Source: Sporosarcina sp. NCCP-2716
GTDB lineage: Bacteria; Bacillota; Bacilli; Bacillales_A; Planococcaceae
DNA length: 64,000 bases
Direction of reading: 5' to 3'
NCBI RefSeq assembly: GCF_023707985.1
Contig: NZ_BRCF01000001.1
Coordinates: forward strand, 57,877-121,876
Every line of letters starts with the position of its first letter. Positions within the stretch are counted from its first letter, which is position 1. Shown here piece by piece: positions 11,479 to 20,825 of the stretch. The translations under genes and the position numbers were made by a program. A model generated the notes under the pieces. The model did not search any database. It had not been told where the DNA came from and saw only the letters and a list, made by a program, of their open reading frames with translations.

Positions 11479-12141
11479 ATGGAAATCGAACGCATCAATG
11501 AGAATACGGTCAAGTTCTATCTGTCCTATGTCGATATCGAGGAACGCGGATTCACCCGGGAAGAAGTCTGGTACAACCGCGATAAAAGCGAAGAATTGTT
11601 TTGGGATATGATGGAGGAGATCGACACGGAATCCGATATTGAATTCGAGATCGAAGGTCCGTTGTGGATTCAAGTGCATGCGATGAGCGGCGGGATAGAA
11701 GTGCTGGTCACGCGGGCGCAGCTTCCGGAAGACGGAGAGTCCACGGAATACCCGTACGGCATTGACGATCCTCGCAAACTGTTCCAGCCTGAATTGGAAG
11801 CTGCAATGGATACCGGCGACAAAGCAGGCGATCCCCTTGCAGATAACCGGGTCAAGTCGGCACGTGAACTGTTTGCCTTCAGCGAGTTCGACGACCTCAT
11901 CCCATTGGCATCACAGCTGGCGGACTTCGATGAGTCCACTGCGCTGTACTCGTTCGAGAACAAATACTATCTCCATATAGATTATACCGGGTCCGACAAG
12001 GAGCTGTCCGACAAGATCGATATCGAAAGCATCGTTCTTGAATTCGCAGTCCCTACCAACATGACGGTCCACCGGTTGCAGGAATACGGAACAGAAGTCA
12101 TGGGAAGCGAAGTCTTCCAGACGATCAATTCCTATTTCTAA
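11479..12141 (+). CDS. mecA: Adaptor protein MecA
   Basis: A 220-residue adaptor that activates the ClpC unfoldase and targets ComK and other substrates for ClpCP. The N-terminal substrate-binding domain begins MEIERINENTVKF. An acidic linker follows around residues 85-115, then the C-terminal ClpC-binding domain with the FEDLI-like FDDLIPLA and ALYSFENKYYLHI. I start at the ATG at 11479, which has AAAGGAGAGG nine bases upstream, rather than the longer reading beginning 45 bases earlier. Confidence 0.95.
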   Translation: MEIERINENTVKFYLSYVDIEERGFTREEVWYNRDKSEELFWDMMEEIDTESDIEFEIEGPLWIQVHAMSGGIEVLVTRAQLPEDGESTEYPYGIDDPRKLFQPELEAAMDTGDKAGDPLADNRVKSARELFAFSEFDDLIPLASQLADFDESTALYSFENKYYLHIDYTGSDKELSDKIDIESIVLEFAVPTNMTVHRLQEYGTEVMGSEVFQTINSYF

Positions 12142-12148
12142 TACTTTT

Positions 12149-12174
12149 CGCCACCTTCCGGGGTGGTTTTTTTG
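12149..12174 (+). terminator. mecA terminator
   Basis: A short hairpin, CCACC and GGTGG arms around TTCCGG, with a T7 run. Confidence 0.85.
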
Positions 12175-12231
12175 TGTCCGGCTTTCAGTTGCATTCCTGC
12201 GTCAGAATTCGTACACTATTCAGTGAAGGGA

Positions 12232-13389
12232 GTGTTGACCATACTGACCGCAACATTAAGGGACGGGACCCCGATCATCCTGGACGCGTCCCGCTCACGC
12301 GAGCAACTGAAACTATGGCGGACGGACCGGACGTTCCACTGTCCGCAATGCAAAGAACGCGTCATTCTGAAAGTCGGGACTGTCCGGATCCCCCATTTCG
12401 CCCATCTGTCCGATTCCGACTGCCGTTCGTCATTCTCTGAGGGGGAATCCGCCGACCATCTGATGGGCAAGCAGCTGCTGTACACCTTATTCAGCCGTTT
12501 GGGCAAACAGCCGGAGCTGGAACCGTTTCTCCCTGAGCTGTCGCAGCGCCCCGATCTGCTCATCCGCCACGGCGATCAGGCAGCGGCGATCGAGTTTCAA
12601 TGCAGCCGGATCGCTCCTGATCTGCAGCAGAGCCGGAGTGCAGGCTACGAATCGATTGGCATGGCTCCGATCTGGATGCTGAGGACCCCGCCCAAATACG
12701 AGGCACGACCTGCAGGCGTCGATGTCCTGAGCTTCACTTCATTCCACCAGCAATTCTTTTCATCGAGCATCTCCCCCAATGATACACTGCTCACTTTCTC
12801 CCCGCGCCCCCATCAGTTCCATTATTTCAGCCATCTCCTCCACATGGAAGGGAACCGTTTCCTTTGTGTCCACCGCTGTCTGCCGCTACACTTGCAGACA
12901 TTTCCTTTCGCCCGTCCGAAACCGCCCGACGAAACCCTTCTCGAGCGATACAGATCGTGCTATCAGATGCACCGCACCGCATTCCTGCAGCGGGCGCTGT
13001 TCGTCAGCCGCAAAGGAGTCCAGGATCCGTTCCTGCGCAACTGCTACGAAATGCGGCTCCATCCTGCAGATATGCCCGCCCGCATCGGCGTACCTGTCCG
13101 GAACCAATCCGCCTTCGCGGTCCATGACTGTGCATGGCAGCTCGACCTGACCATTTCCCTGAAACGGTGGCAGCTGCCTCTGTCACGTGTGCCGGTGAAC
13201 CGGCTGCGCCAATTCGTCCATCGCTATCCTGGAAATTCCGACCGCCAGACGGACGCCTGCATCGCATATCTCCAGTTCTTGCAGCGGATCAGCGTCAAAG
13301 GAAGCGGGGGACAGACGAAAAAAGGGATGGAACAGGAATTTATGTCGCTTCTGTCGGATCATTTTCTTGCAAATCAAATAGAAAATTGA
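12232..13389 (+). CDS. coiA: Competence protein CoiA-like
   Basis: About 385 residues, related to CoiA/YjbF, which acts in recombination during transformation. The N-terminal part has a zinc-like CPQC...HFAH motif (about residues 38-60). A nuclease-like core follows with RPDLLI and IEFQCS (about residues 108-127), resembling a PD-(D/E)xK arrangement. The start is uncertain: GTG at 12232 and TTG at 12235 lie right beside the AAGGGAG site, while an in-frame GTG at 12223 and a longer reading from 12163 have no site. Position after mecA and before pepF matches B. subtilis. Confidence 0.88.
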   Translation: MLTILTATLRDGTPIILDASRSREQLKLWRTDRTFHCPQCKERVILKVGTVRIPHFAHLSDSDCRSSFSEGESADHLMGKQLLYTLFSRLGKQPELEPFLPELSQRPDLLIRHGDQAAAIEFQCSRIAPDLQQSRSAGYESIGMAPIWMLRTPPKYEARPAGVDVLSFTSFHQQFFSSSISPNDTLLTFSPRPHQFHYFSHLLHMEGNRFLCVHRCLPLHLQTFPFARPKPPDETLLERYRSCYQMHRTAFLQRALFVSRKGVQDPFLRNCYEMRLHPADMPARIGVPVRNQSAFAVHDCAWQLDLTISLKRWQLPLSRVPVNRLRQFVHRYPGNSDRQTDACIAYLQFLQRISVKGSGGQTKKGMEQEFMSLLSDHFLANQIEN

Positions 13390-13444
13390 GAAAATGGTAA
13401 AAGATTCGTATCCCGAACAAACGGGATGAAGGGGGATTCATACA

Positions 13445-15253
13445 TTGGCAGAGAAATTGTTAACACGCGATGAAGTGAACGTAGAAGAAACATGGAACTT
13501 GGAGAACATCTTCCCGAGCGATGAAGCCTGGAACGAAGAATACGAAGCGATCGAGGAACTGTCCAAGAAAGCGGATTCGTTCAAAGGGACGCTGGATGAC
13601 GGACCGGAACAGCTGGAGAAAGCACTTCAGTACAGGGATGAACTGTCACAGCGGCTCGGCAGGCTATACACGTACTCCCACCTGAAAACGGATCAGGATA
13701 CGACGAACAGTACGTACCAGGCAATGGACAGCCGTGCGAAGACACTGGCAGTCAAAGTGTCGACGAAACTGTCGTTCTTCTTGCCGGAACTGCTGTCGAT
13801 CGACGAAGAGAAACTGAACAAGATGGTCGCTGAAAACGACGGCTTGTCTGTCTATGCGCACGAAGTGGAAGAGTTGAACAGCGTACGTCCTCACGTCCTG
13901 CCGGCAGAACAGGAAGCGCTGCTCGCGGAAATGTCGGAAGTGGCAGGCGGTTCGTCGAAGACGTTCAGCATGCTGAACAACGCCGACTTGACGTTCCCAA
14001 CGGTAAAGAACGAGAAAGGGGAGGAAGTGGAACTGTCACACGGCCGCTTCATCAACTTCCTGGAAAGCCCGGACCGCTCCGTACGGGAAGAAGCGTTCAA
14101 AGCGATGTACGCAACTTACGGTTCGTTCAAAAACACATTCGCTTCCACACTGTCAGGCAATGTCAAGGCGAACAACGTGAATGCGTCCGTACGTAATTAC
14201 GGATCAGCGCGTGAAGCGGCGCTTTCGAATAACCATATCCCGGAACAGGTATACGACAATCTCGTCAATACGATCTCCGATAACGTCGGACTGCTTCACC
14301 GGTACATCGAATTGCGCAAAAAAGTCTTCGGGCTGGACGACCTCCATATGTGGGATCTGTATGCACCCCTCGTGAAGGACCTGGACATGAAAGTCACGTA
14401 CGAGGAAGCGGCGGACACGATGCTCGAAAGCTTCAAGCCGATGGGCGAGGAGTACCGGGACATCATCCGCAAAGGTCTGGCGGAACGATGGGTCGACGTC
14501 CGTGAAAACAAAGGGAAGCGTTCAGGTGCGTATTCATCCGGATCATACGGCACGAATCCGTACATCCTCATGAACTGGCAGGATAACGTCAATAACATGT
14601 TCACACTGGCACACGAATTCGGCCACAGTGCGCACAGTTATTATTCGCGCGCGAGCCAGCCGTACATCTACAGCGGCTACTCGATCTTCGTCGCGGAAGT
14701 TGCATCCACTGTCAATGAGGCGCTGCTGAACGACTACTTGCTGAAAACGACCGAAGACGAGCAGAAGCGGATCTACTTGCTGAACCACTGGCTCGACGGA
14801 TTCCGTGGCACTGTGTTCCGTCAGACGATGTTCGCCGAGTTCGAGCATAAGATCTACCAGCTGGACCAGCAGGGGGAAGCACTGACAGCGGAGAAACTGA
14901 CCGAAGTGTATTACGAACTGAACAAGAAATACTTCGGCGGTGCGATGACAGTCGACGAGGAGATCGGCCTGGAATGGTCGCGGATCCCTCACTTCTACAT
15001 GAATTATTACGTCTACCAATACTCAACCGGCTACAGCGCAGCAGTCGCTCTCAGTCATCAGATCCTGACGGAAGGCGAGCCGGCAGTCGAGCGTTACGTG
15101 AACAACTTCCTGAAGGCCGGCTCATCCGACTACCCGATCGAAGTATTGAAGAAAGCCGGCGTCGACATGACAACGACGGCACCGATCGAAGAAGCATGCC
15201 GCGTGTTTGAAGAGCGGCTCAACGAATTGGAGCAATTGCTCGCTAAGCAGTAA
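13445..15253 (+). CDS. pepF: Oligoendopeptidase F
   Basis: A 602-residue M3 metallopeptidase that cleaves short peptides in the cytosol. The zinc motif HEFGHSAHSY (HExxH) lies near residue 393. The third ligand glutamate follows in AEVASTVNEALL about 25 residues later. Typical M3B motifs such as GTNPYILMNW are present. The start is a TTG at 13445 with GAAGGGGG ten bases upstream. B. subtilis pepF (yjbG) has the same neighbours. Confidence 0.96.
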   Translation: MAEKLLTRDEVNVEETWNLENIFPSDEAWNEEYEAIEELSKKADSFKGTLDDGPEQLEKALQYRDELSQRLGRLYTYSHLKTDQDTTNSTYQAMDSRAKTLAVKVSTKLSFFLPELLSIDEEKLNKMVAENDGLSVYAHEVEELNSVRPHVLPAEQEALLAEMSEVAGGSSKTFSMLNNADLTFPTVKNEKGEEVELSHGRFINFLESPDRSVREEAFKAMYATYGSFKNTFASTLSGNVKANNVNASVRNYGSAREAALSNNHIPEQVYDNLVNTISDNVGLLHRYIELRKKVFGLDDLHMWDLYAPLVKDLDMKVTYEEAADTMLESFKPMGEEYRDIIRKGLAERWVDVRENKGKRSGAYSSGSYGTNPYILMNWQDNVNNMFTLAHEFGHSAHSYYSRASQPYIYSGYSIFVAEVASTVNEALLNDYLLKTTEDEQKRIYLLNHWLDGFRGTVFRQTMFAEFEHKIYQLDQQGEALTAEKLTEVYYELNKKYFGGAMTVDEEIGLEWSRIPHFYMNYYVYQYSTGYSAAVALSHQILTEGEPAVERYVNNFLKAGSSDYPIEVLKKAGVDMTTTAPIEEACRVFEERLNELEQLLAKQ

Positions 15254-15278
15254 GACAAGTATATTGATATAATGAAAA

Positions 15279-15318
15279 ACGAGGCGCCCCTTGCATCTTT
15301 CTGCAGGGGCGTTTTCAA
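15279..15318 (+). terminator. pepF terminator
   Basis: Arms GCGCCCCTTGCA and TGCAGGGGCG around TCTTTC, followed by a T-rich stretch. Confidence 0.85.
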
Positions 15319-15506
15319 TTGGTTCTTCAGAAAAGTCTTTGAGTAAGCGGTTTCAATATGATGATTTGTGACAGAACTATGAATTTGTTTGTGAAATGTT
15401 GCTGCAACAATTATTTTATGATAGATTTAACTTGTGAATGAAACTCACAAACCAAACATACACCCCTTTTGTTTGAACGTGAACATTTTTCCCATTCCCT
15501 TTATGC

Positions 15507-15545
15507 AGCACCGCTTCCCCCCAGGAGCGGTGCTTTCTTTTTTTA
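15507..15545 (+). terminator. Second intergenic terminator hairpin
   Basis: Arms AGCACCGCT and AGCGGTGCT, then TTTCTTTTTTT. No gene ends directly before it, so it may end a short untranslated RNA or be a remnant. Confidence 0.7.
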
Positions 15546-15560
15546 TTGGAGTCGGAAAGC

Positions 15561-15750
15561 GCTCATAAAACGTGGGAAACGCTCATAAATCGTGGAAATC
15601 GCTCATAAATCGTGAAAAACGCTCATAAATCAGGAAAAGCGCTCATAAAATTCATAAATCGCTCATAAATAGTGAAAAGCGATCATAAAATGCAAAAAAC
15701 GCTCATAAATCCCAAAAACCGCTCATAAATCGCAAATATCGCTCATAAAC
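15561..15750. repeat. 20-bp-period GCTCATAAA array
   Basis: Ten copies of the core GCTCATAAA start at 15561 and at every 20th base to 15741, with no slip; the copy at 15681 reads GATCATAAA. The 11-base linkers vary (often CGTGGAAA or CGTGAAAAA). An extra half copy (TTCATAAAT) is embedded at 15651. The array lies between the pepF and spxH terminators and contains no ORF. Twenty bases is close to two helical turns, so one face of DNA would present every core. Confidence 0.92.
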
Positions 15751-15797
15751 CCGCCATCTTCACCCACCACAACCTCATCCTAATCCACCACACAAAA

Positions 15798-15840
15798 AAA
15801 ACAGGCAAGGAAAAATCACAGATTTTTCCTTGCCTGTTCG
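15798..15840. terminator. Bidirectional terminator, mainly for spxH
   Basis: A long perfect inverted repeat, AACAGGCAAGGAAAAATC and GATTTTTCCTTGCCTGTT, with an A8 run on one side that reads as T8 after spxH on the minus strand. Confidence 0.88.
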
Positions 15841-15850
15841 ACTTCCAGCC

Positions 15851-16666
15851 TCAGCGTTTCCGCCACAGTACATTGTCATGAAAAACAGCGCGTTCCACTT
15901 CTTGCTTCAGCAGCAGCTTCTTCAGTTCCCGTTCGCTTTCCTTTTCCGTCATGCCATAGATCGCGGCGATTTCGGGCGTCGAAAGCATCTCGAAGCGGGT
16001 GAAGAGGTCGGCGAGGGGAGGGGCCCCTTCCCGGGTGATCGGGGTGCCGGTCAATTCTTCGAGGATCTGTTCATAGATTCCATAGCTGTAGGAGCCGTCG
16101 ACCATCAGTCCTTCGTCTTCGATGTTTTCATTGAAAAACACGAAGGTCGGTGACTTCTCGACAGCCATCTCCTTGGCCAGGTGCAAATCGACCTGAAGCG
16201 ACTGGAGGACGTTGCGGGAGAAGAAGTCGCTGATGAATTCGTCTTTGTCCAGATGCAGCTTTTCGGCGATCTCGAGCAGTACTGAAAATGATTTCACGTT
16301 TCGTGACTTCAAGAAGGAGTACTCGAATAATTTCGTCAGAAACCGGAATCCTGCACGCTTCCCCTGGAACTCCGCCGCTTTGATGGCGATGCTCGGGAAT
16401 GCGGGGTGGGATTTTGAGAACGGGTCCTGCCCTTCGGCGGCGTCTTCTTCGTCGATTGCCGTCACGTGGAAGTTCATCTTCGGCAGGGACGTCAGCAGAC
16501 CGATCCGCAGGGTGAAATAGCGGTCGTAGTCGATCTGGAGACGGCGCAGTATCGGCTGGAGCGCCCAGCAGTCGCGGCAGAGCGGATCCAGGAAAACATA
16601 TAATTCGATGGGTCTCGGGTGGGATACCGGTTCACGGTCTGCTTCTGCAAGCGTTCTGTAGTTCAC
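15851..16666 (-). CDS. spxH: ClpXP adaptor SpxH (YjbH family)
   Basis: A 271-residue DsbA/thioredoxin-like adaptor that binds Spx and accelerates its degradation by ClpXP. The CRDC motif (residues 34-37, in DPLCRDCWAL) is characteristic of the family. It shares four bases with the upstream haemoglobin gene (start within stop), the same yjbI-yjbH pairing seen in B. subtilis. Presence of spx 5 kb away puts the regulator and its adaptor in one neighbourhood. Confidence 0.93.
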   Translation of the reverse strand: MNYRTLAEADREPVSHPRPIELYVFLDPLCRDCWALQPILRRLQIDYDRYFTLRIGLLTSLPKMNFHVTAIDEEDAAEGQDPFSKSHPAFPSIAIKAAEFQGKRAGFRFLTKLFEYSFLKSRNVKSFSVLLEIAEKLHLDKDEFISDFFSRNVLQSLQVDLHLAKEMAVEKSPTFVFFNENIEDEGLMVDGSYSYGIYEQILEELTGTPITREGAPPLADLFTRFEMLSTPEIAAIYGMTEKESERELKKLLLKQEVERAVFHDNVLWRKR

Positions 16667-17055
16667 TGATCTCCCTCCTCGCTGCGATTCACCATATGAT
16701 TGGCTGTCATGACGAGGCGCTGGTAATAGATGTCGCGAAGAGGTCCCTCGAGTCCGACATCATCCATCGCTTCCTTCATGCAGGCGAGCCATGCCTGTGC
16801 GCGTACCGGTGTGATCGGAAACGGCATATGCCTGGCTTTCATCATCGGGTGTCCGTGTTCTTCCGTATATAGGTTCGGTCCGCCCAGGTACTGGGTCTGG
16901 AACTGTTTCTGTTTTCGGGCTGTTTCACTTAAGTCATCCGGGAAGATAGGTGCCAAGTCAGGATGGACCGCGACTTTGGCATAGAACCGGTCGATGAGTT
17001 CCGACAAACGTGCTTCGCCGATTTCCTCGAAAGGTATCAAAGGCTTTCGTGTCAT
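16663..17055 (-). CDS. Truncated haemoglobin, group II (YjbI-like)
   Basis: About 130 residues, a two-on-two haem protein. The proximal His lies in EEHGHPMMKARHMPF, and FYAKVAVHPDLAPIFP near residue 25 is typical. The TrHb2 Trp lies in AQAWLACM. The downstream ATG at 17055 has a better distance (10 bases) from AAGGAG than the one at 17064. It is co-transcribed with spxH. In B. subtilis the two form one operon linked to oxidative or nitrosative stress. Confidence 0.93.
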   Translation of the reverse strand: MTRKPLIPFEEIGEARLSELIDRFYAKVAVHPDLAPIFPDDLSETARKQKQFQTQYLGGPNLYTEEHGHPMMKARHMPFPITPVRAQAWLACMKEAMDDVGLEGPLRDIYYQRLVMTANHMVNRSEEGDQ

Positions 17056-17150
17056 GAATGTCATTCTCCTTTGTTGTCACTCTGTACGTTCATTTTATCA
17101 ACCCTATATGCCATTCACAAATAAATCGCTCTTGCGGCCGCGGCGTCCTG

Positions 17151-17858
17151 TCATGCGTTATACGTATTATAGTTGTTCATCACTTTCGTAACATAGTTCT
17201 GTGTCTCGCGGAATGGAGGCACGCCGCCGTATTTCCGGACGTTCCCGGGACCGGCATTGTAGGCTGCGAGGGACAGCTTCATGTCGCCGCCGAATTGGTT
17301 GAGCATCTGCCGCAAATACTTCGCGCCGCCCATAATGTTCTGTTCGGGGTCGCTCGCGTCGTCCACTCCGAGGAACCTGGCTGTGCCCGGCATGAGCTGC
17401 ATGAGACCACGGGCGCCGGCATGACTGACGGAGTCGTTGTTGAAGTTCGATTCTTGCTTGATGACTGCGGCAATCAGGGCCGGCGGGACATTATACTGTT
17501 TGGCTGCCTTGTCGATGAGCGGAGCGTATGCCGTGTTGACGCTTCCTCCGTTGTAGACGAGAGGAGGCCGGCTCGCCGTCGTCCGGTCGATCACCTGCAT
17601 GGCGTCCGCCATCGTGTTCACTTGTGGAATCGGCTGGAAGGAGAACGGCACGGTCCCTTGAGGAGCCTGGAGACTGCCGAGTGCAGATGCGGAAAAGCCT
17701 GATAGCGCGTCCGTCACTGAGGGATCGCCCGTCATTTCTGCCATCAGCGTCTGGAAAAATTCTGTGTTGGCGGCTCCGGGTTCCGCTGCCGACCGGACTG
17801 CGCCGAGTGTCTGGAGGGAATTGAGTTCAAAAAGTGTACGAATTATCTGCGTATCCAT
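17151..17858 (-). CDS. Lytic transglycosylase, SLT family (YjbJ-like)
   Basis: A 235-residue protein with a C-terminal Slt domain that cleaves peptidoglycan glycan strands. The catalytic Glu is in [10 protein letters not shown] (about residue 134). [13 protein letters not shown] and the [10 protein letters not shown] motif follow. The N-terminal 95 residues show no clear signal peptide. B. subtilis yjbJ sits in the same place. The gene ends just before a terminator-poor region shared with the haemoglobin gene start. Confidence 0.92.
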   Translation of the reverse strand: MDTQIIRTLFELNSLQTLGAVRSAAEPGAANTEFFQTLMAEMTGDPSVTDALSGFSASALGSLQAPQGTVPFSFQPIPQVNTMADAMQVIDRTTASRPPLVYNGGSVNTAYAPLIDKAAKQYNVPPALIAAVIKQESNFNNDSVSHAGARGLMQLMPGTARFLGVDDASDPEQNIMGGAKYLRQMLNQFGGDMKLSLAAYNAGPGNVRKYGGVPPFRETQNYVTKVMNNYNTYNA

Positions 17859-18015
17859 ACCGATCGGTCCTTTCGATGTCCATGATTATCCGTGGCCTAT
17901 CCAGTTCTTCTTTCAGTATATCAATTTACAGTTCGAAAGCATAATCCCAACTGCAACGCGGGGCACTCTATGGTAAACTATCTGTACTGAACGTAAGGGA
18001 AGGGACGAAAAACTT

Positions 18016-18405
18016 GTGCGTATAGAATATCGGATTACAAACGGATATGTGAAGGATGGAACGGTCACTTTCACCTATGAAGGACCCGCAGAACAGCTCG
18101 GCCAGCAGCCTGCCGGTAAAATGATCACGGATTCGGATGAGGGGACGTTTGTCTATTTGTTTGAAGACGGGGAAGACTATAAGTATCTTCACTTTACGCA
18201 GGGCGTCTGGCCGCTCATGCAGCTGCTCTCAGCAGGCAGCCAGGACCCGATGCTCGCCTGCAGCGATGCTGAGATCGTACTGAACGGGTTCACGGAGGAG
18301 CTGACGATGCTCGTCTTCAATATCGAAGGGAACGGGAATTACGGGGAGACGTTCATGCTTGCGGTCGAGGAGGCATTTGCGGATACGCTGCAGACGATGG
18401 GGTGA
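18016..18405 (+). CDS. UPF0738 family protein (YjbL-like)
   Basis: A 129-residue cytosolic protein of unknown function. The segments QQPAGKMITDSDEGTFVYLFED and FTQGVWP match what I know of UPF0738/YjbL. The start is a GTG preceded by AAGGGAAGGGA. The stop overlaps the upstream side of relQ by a few bases. In B. subtilis yjbK (a CYTH phosphatase) lies between yjbJ and yjbL; it is missing here. Confidence 0.82.
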   Translation: MRIEYRITNGYVKDGTVTFTYEGPAEQLGQQPAGKMITDSDEGTFVYLFEDGEDYKYLHFTQGVWPLMQLLSAGSQDPMLACSDAEIVLNGFTEELTMLVFNIEGNGNYGETFMLAVEEAFADTLQTMG

Positions 18406-18428
18406 CTGAGGAGAGGGAGGCGGCTCAA

Positions 18429-19106
18429 ATGAGAATGTGGAATGATTTTCTAGCTCCCTATAAGCAGGCCGTGGTAGAGCTGAAAGTGAAACTGAAAGGG
18501 CTCCGGCACCAATATAAGCTGGAGGACCGTCATGCCCCTGTCGAATTCGTGACAGGACGGCTGAAACCGCTCGCGAGCATCTATGACAAAACCCTTGAAA
18601 AGGGAATCCCGTTCGAGCCTTCACAGGAACTCGAGAGGGAAGTCCCCGATATCGCCGGACTGCGGATCATGTGCCAGTTCGTCGATGACATCGGAAGTGT
18701 CGTCAACATGCTGCGGGAGCGTAAAGATATGCGGATTGTCGAAGAGCGCGACTACATATCACACAAAAAGAAGAGCGGATACCGTTCGTACCATATCATC
18801 ATCGAGTATCCGGTCCAGACGATCCATGGGGAAAAGTCGGTGCTTGCGGAAATCCAGATCCGGACGCTTGCCATGAATTTCTGGGCGTCGATCGAGCATT
18901 CGCTGAATTACAAGTACCAGGGGGAGCTTCCGGACGTCATACGCCAGCGGCTGGAAGGGGCGGCGGAGGCTGCATTCCGGCTCGATGAGGAAATGTCGCT
19001 TATCCGTGATGAAATCCACGAAGCCCAGACGTACTTCAGCTCCTTCAAGGAAACGGAAAAACGGGATATCCAGGACACTACATGGAAAGGGGAGACGGAC
19101 TTATGA
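18429..19106 (+). CDS. relQ: Small alarmone synthetase RelQ (GTP pyrophosphokinase)
   Basis: A 225-residue single-domain RelA/SpoT synthetase that makes (p)ppGpp from ATP and GTP or GDP. Synthetase motifs are visible: [11 protein letters not shown], the SGYRSYH substrate loop ([16 protein letters not shown]), and AEIQIRT followed by [14 protein letters not shown]. There is no hydrolase or TGS domain, as expected for RelQ. The start at 18429 has GGGAGG eight bases upstream. It overlaps nadK by four bases (ATGA), matching yjbM-yjbN in B. subtilis. Confidence 0.95.
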   Translation: MRMWNDFLAPYKQAVVELKVKLKGLRHQYKLEDRHAPVEFVTGRLKPLASIYDKTLEKGIPFEPSQELEREVPDIAGLRIMCQFVDDIGSVVNMLRERKDMRIVEERDYISHKKKSGYRSYHIIIEYPVQTIHGEKSVLAEIQIRTLAMNFWASIEHSLNYKYQGELPDVIRQRLEGAAEAAFRLDEEMSLIRDEIHEAQTYFSSFKETEKRDIQDTTWKGETDL

Positions 19107-19909
19107 AATTTGCGATTGAATCACGCGGCGATGACTTGTCGAACCGGCTGATGTCGGAAGCGAAGGAATATTTGACGGAATTCGGGCTCATCTATGATGA
19201 TCTGGAACCGGACATCGTGCTGTCGATCGGCGGGGACGGCACACTGCTCCACGGCTTTCACAAATACGTCCACCGCGTCAAAGAGACAGCATTCGTCGGG
19301 ATCCATACGGGACATCTCGGGTTCTATGCCGATTGGAAGCCTGAGGAGATCGAGAAGCTTGTCATCATGATCGCCCGCAAGGATTACCACGTCGTCCAGT
19401 ATCCGCTGCTTGAAGTCGAAATCACTTACACGCATTCGGAGGAGACGTCGACGTATCTTGCCCTCAACGAATCGACGATCAAGTCGCCGGAAGTGACACT
19501 CGTCATGGATGTCGAATTGAACGGCGCCCATTTCGAACGGTTCCGCGGCGATGGACTCTGCATGTCGACGCCTTCAGGTTCGACCGCCTACAGTAAATCG
19601 CTGAACGGGGCGATCCTCCACCCGTCGTTATCGTGCATGCAGCTGACGGAAATGGCCTCCATCAACAACAGGGTGTTCCGGACAGTCGGTTCCCCGCTCG
19701 TGCTGCCTGCCCATCACGCGTGCCTGCTGAAACCCGTCAAAGGGCCGGACTTCATGGTGACGGTCGACCATCTGCAGCTTCTGCAGAAAGATGTGAAATC
19801 CATCCAGTACAAAGTATCGAAAGAAAAGATCTCGTTCGCACGCTTCCGTCCATTCCCGTTCTGGAAACGAGTGTCCGAATCATTTGTCGCAAGTGAAGAA
19901 GAAAAGTGA
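19103..19909 (+). CDS. nadK: NAD kinase
   Basis: A 268-residue ATP-NAD kinase making NADP. The GGDG motif is in [14 protein letters not shown] (about residue 45). NESTIKSPE (the NE/D motif) and [18 protein letters not shown] follow, all diagnostic. I start at the ATG at 19103, which overlaps the relQ stop and follows GGAAAGGGGAG. Translational coupling with relQ is likely. Confidence 0.96.
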   Translation: MKFAIESRGDDLSNRLMSEAKEYLTEFGLIYDDLEPDIVLSIGGDGTLLHGFHKYVHRVKETAFVGIHTGHLGFYADWKPEEIEKLVIMIARKDYHVVQYPLLEVEITYTHSEETSTYLALNESTIKSPEVTLVMDVELNGAHFERFRGDGLCMSTPSGSTAYSKSLNGAILHPSLSCMQLTEMASINNRVFRTVGSPLVLPAHHACLLKPVKGPDFMVTVDHLQLLQKDVKSIQYKVSKEKISFARFRPFPFWKRVSESFVASEEEK

Positions 19910-20825
19910 AGGCACACCGCTCTGCCTGACATTCACAGCAGATGAACCGATCCTGCTTCGCGATCTGCTCAATCAGAATGAGCTTTCGAAACGGGCGATC
20001 ACGGCCATCAAATACAGCGGCGGCCGGATTGCAGTGAACAGCGTGGAACGGACAGTGCGCTGGATGCTCAGCGCGGGCGACGAAGTCACCGTCGAGTTCC
20101 CGCCTGAACAGCTGGCGGACGGCCTGATTGCCGAACCGGGCTACCTCGCTGTCCTTTACGAGGATGAAGCTCTGCTGGTCATCGATAAACCAGCCGGGCA
20201 GGGGACGATCCCTTCCCGCAACCAGCCTTCCGGGACACTTGCGAACGTGGTTGCAGGCAAGTATGAACGTGACGGCCACCAGGCGACCGTCCATGTCGTG
20301 ACCCGTCTCGACACGGACACGTCCGGCGTCGTCTGCATCGCGAAAAACCGCCATATCCATCACCTGCTCAGCAGCCAGATGCAGCAGACAGGGATCGACA
20401 GGCGGTATAGGGCGCTGGTGAGCGGGATTTTGGATGGAGACGATTACCGTATCGAGGAGCCGATCGGCAGGAAAGACGGCAGCATCATCGAGCGGACTGT
20501 CCGTCCCGACGGCCAGTATGCAAGGACGGACGTCCGGGTCACCGGCCGCTATTCACTGAAGGGCGAGCTGTTCACTGCCGTCGAACTGCAGTTGCATACT
20601 GGCCGCACCCATCAGATCCGCGTGCATATGGCCCACGCCGGTCATCCGCTCCTCGGGGATGATCTGTACGGCGGTCCGTGCGCATTGCTGTCCCGTCAGG
20701 CGCTCCACTGTGCTCGTGTTTCGTTCATCCATCCGACGGAACGGCACCAGGTCACGTTCCAAAGCAGCCTTCCGGACGATCTCGCGGAGCTGCTGGCGGC
20801 GGCTTCCCTCCATCAGGAGGAATAA
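19884..20825 (+). CDS. RluA/RluD-family pseudouridine synthase
   Basis: A 313-residue enzyme that converts uridine to pseudouridine in rRNA. The catalytic Asp is in [13 protein letters not shown] (about residue 141). The KPAGQGTIP motif lies upstream and [29 protein letters not shown] C-terminal motifs follow. The start is a TTG inside the last 26 bases of nadK, so translation is coupled. B. subtilis yjbO is the positional counterpart. Its 3' end overlaps convergent prpE by 13 bases. Confidence 0.93.
   Translation: MSQVKKKSEGTPLCLTFTADEPILLRDLLNQNELSKRAITAIKYSGGRIAVNSVERTVRWMLSAGDEVTVEFPPEQLADGLIAEPGYLAVLYEDEALLVIDKPAGQGTIPSRNQPSGTLANVVAGKYERDGHQATVHVVTRLDTDTSGVVCIAKNRHIHHLLSSQMQQTGIDRRYRALVSGILDGDDYRIEEPIGRKDGSIIERTVRPDGQYARTDVRVTGRYSLKGELFTAVELQLHTGRTHQIRVHMAHAGHPLLGDDLYGGPCALLSRQALHCARVSFIHPTERHQVTFQSSLPDDLAELLAAASLHQEE

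Noticed and set aside
15561..15750. CRISPR or replication origin
   Set aside because: A 20-base step with 9-base cores is too short for CRISPR. No DnaA boxes or rep gene are present to support an origin.
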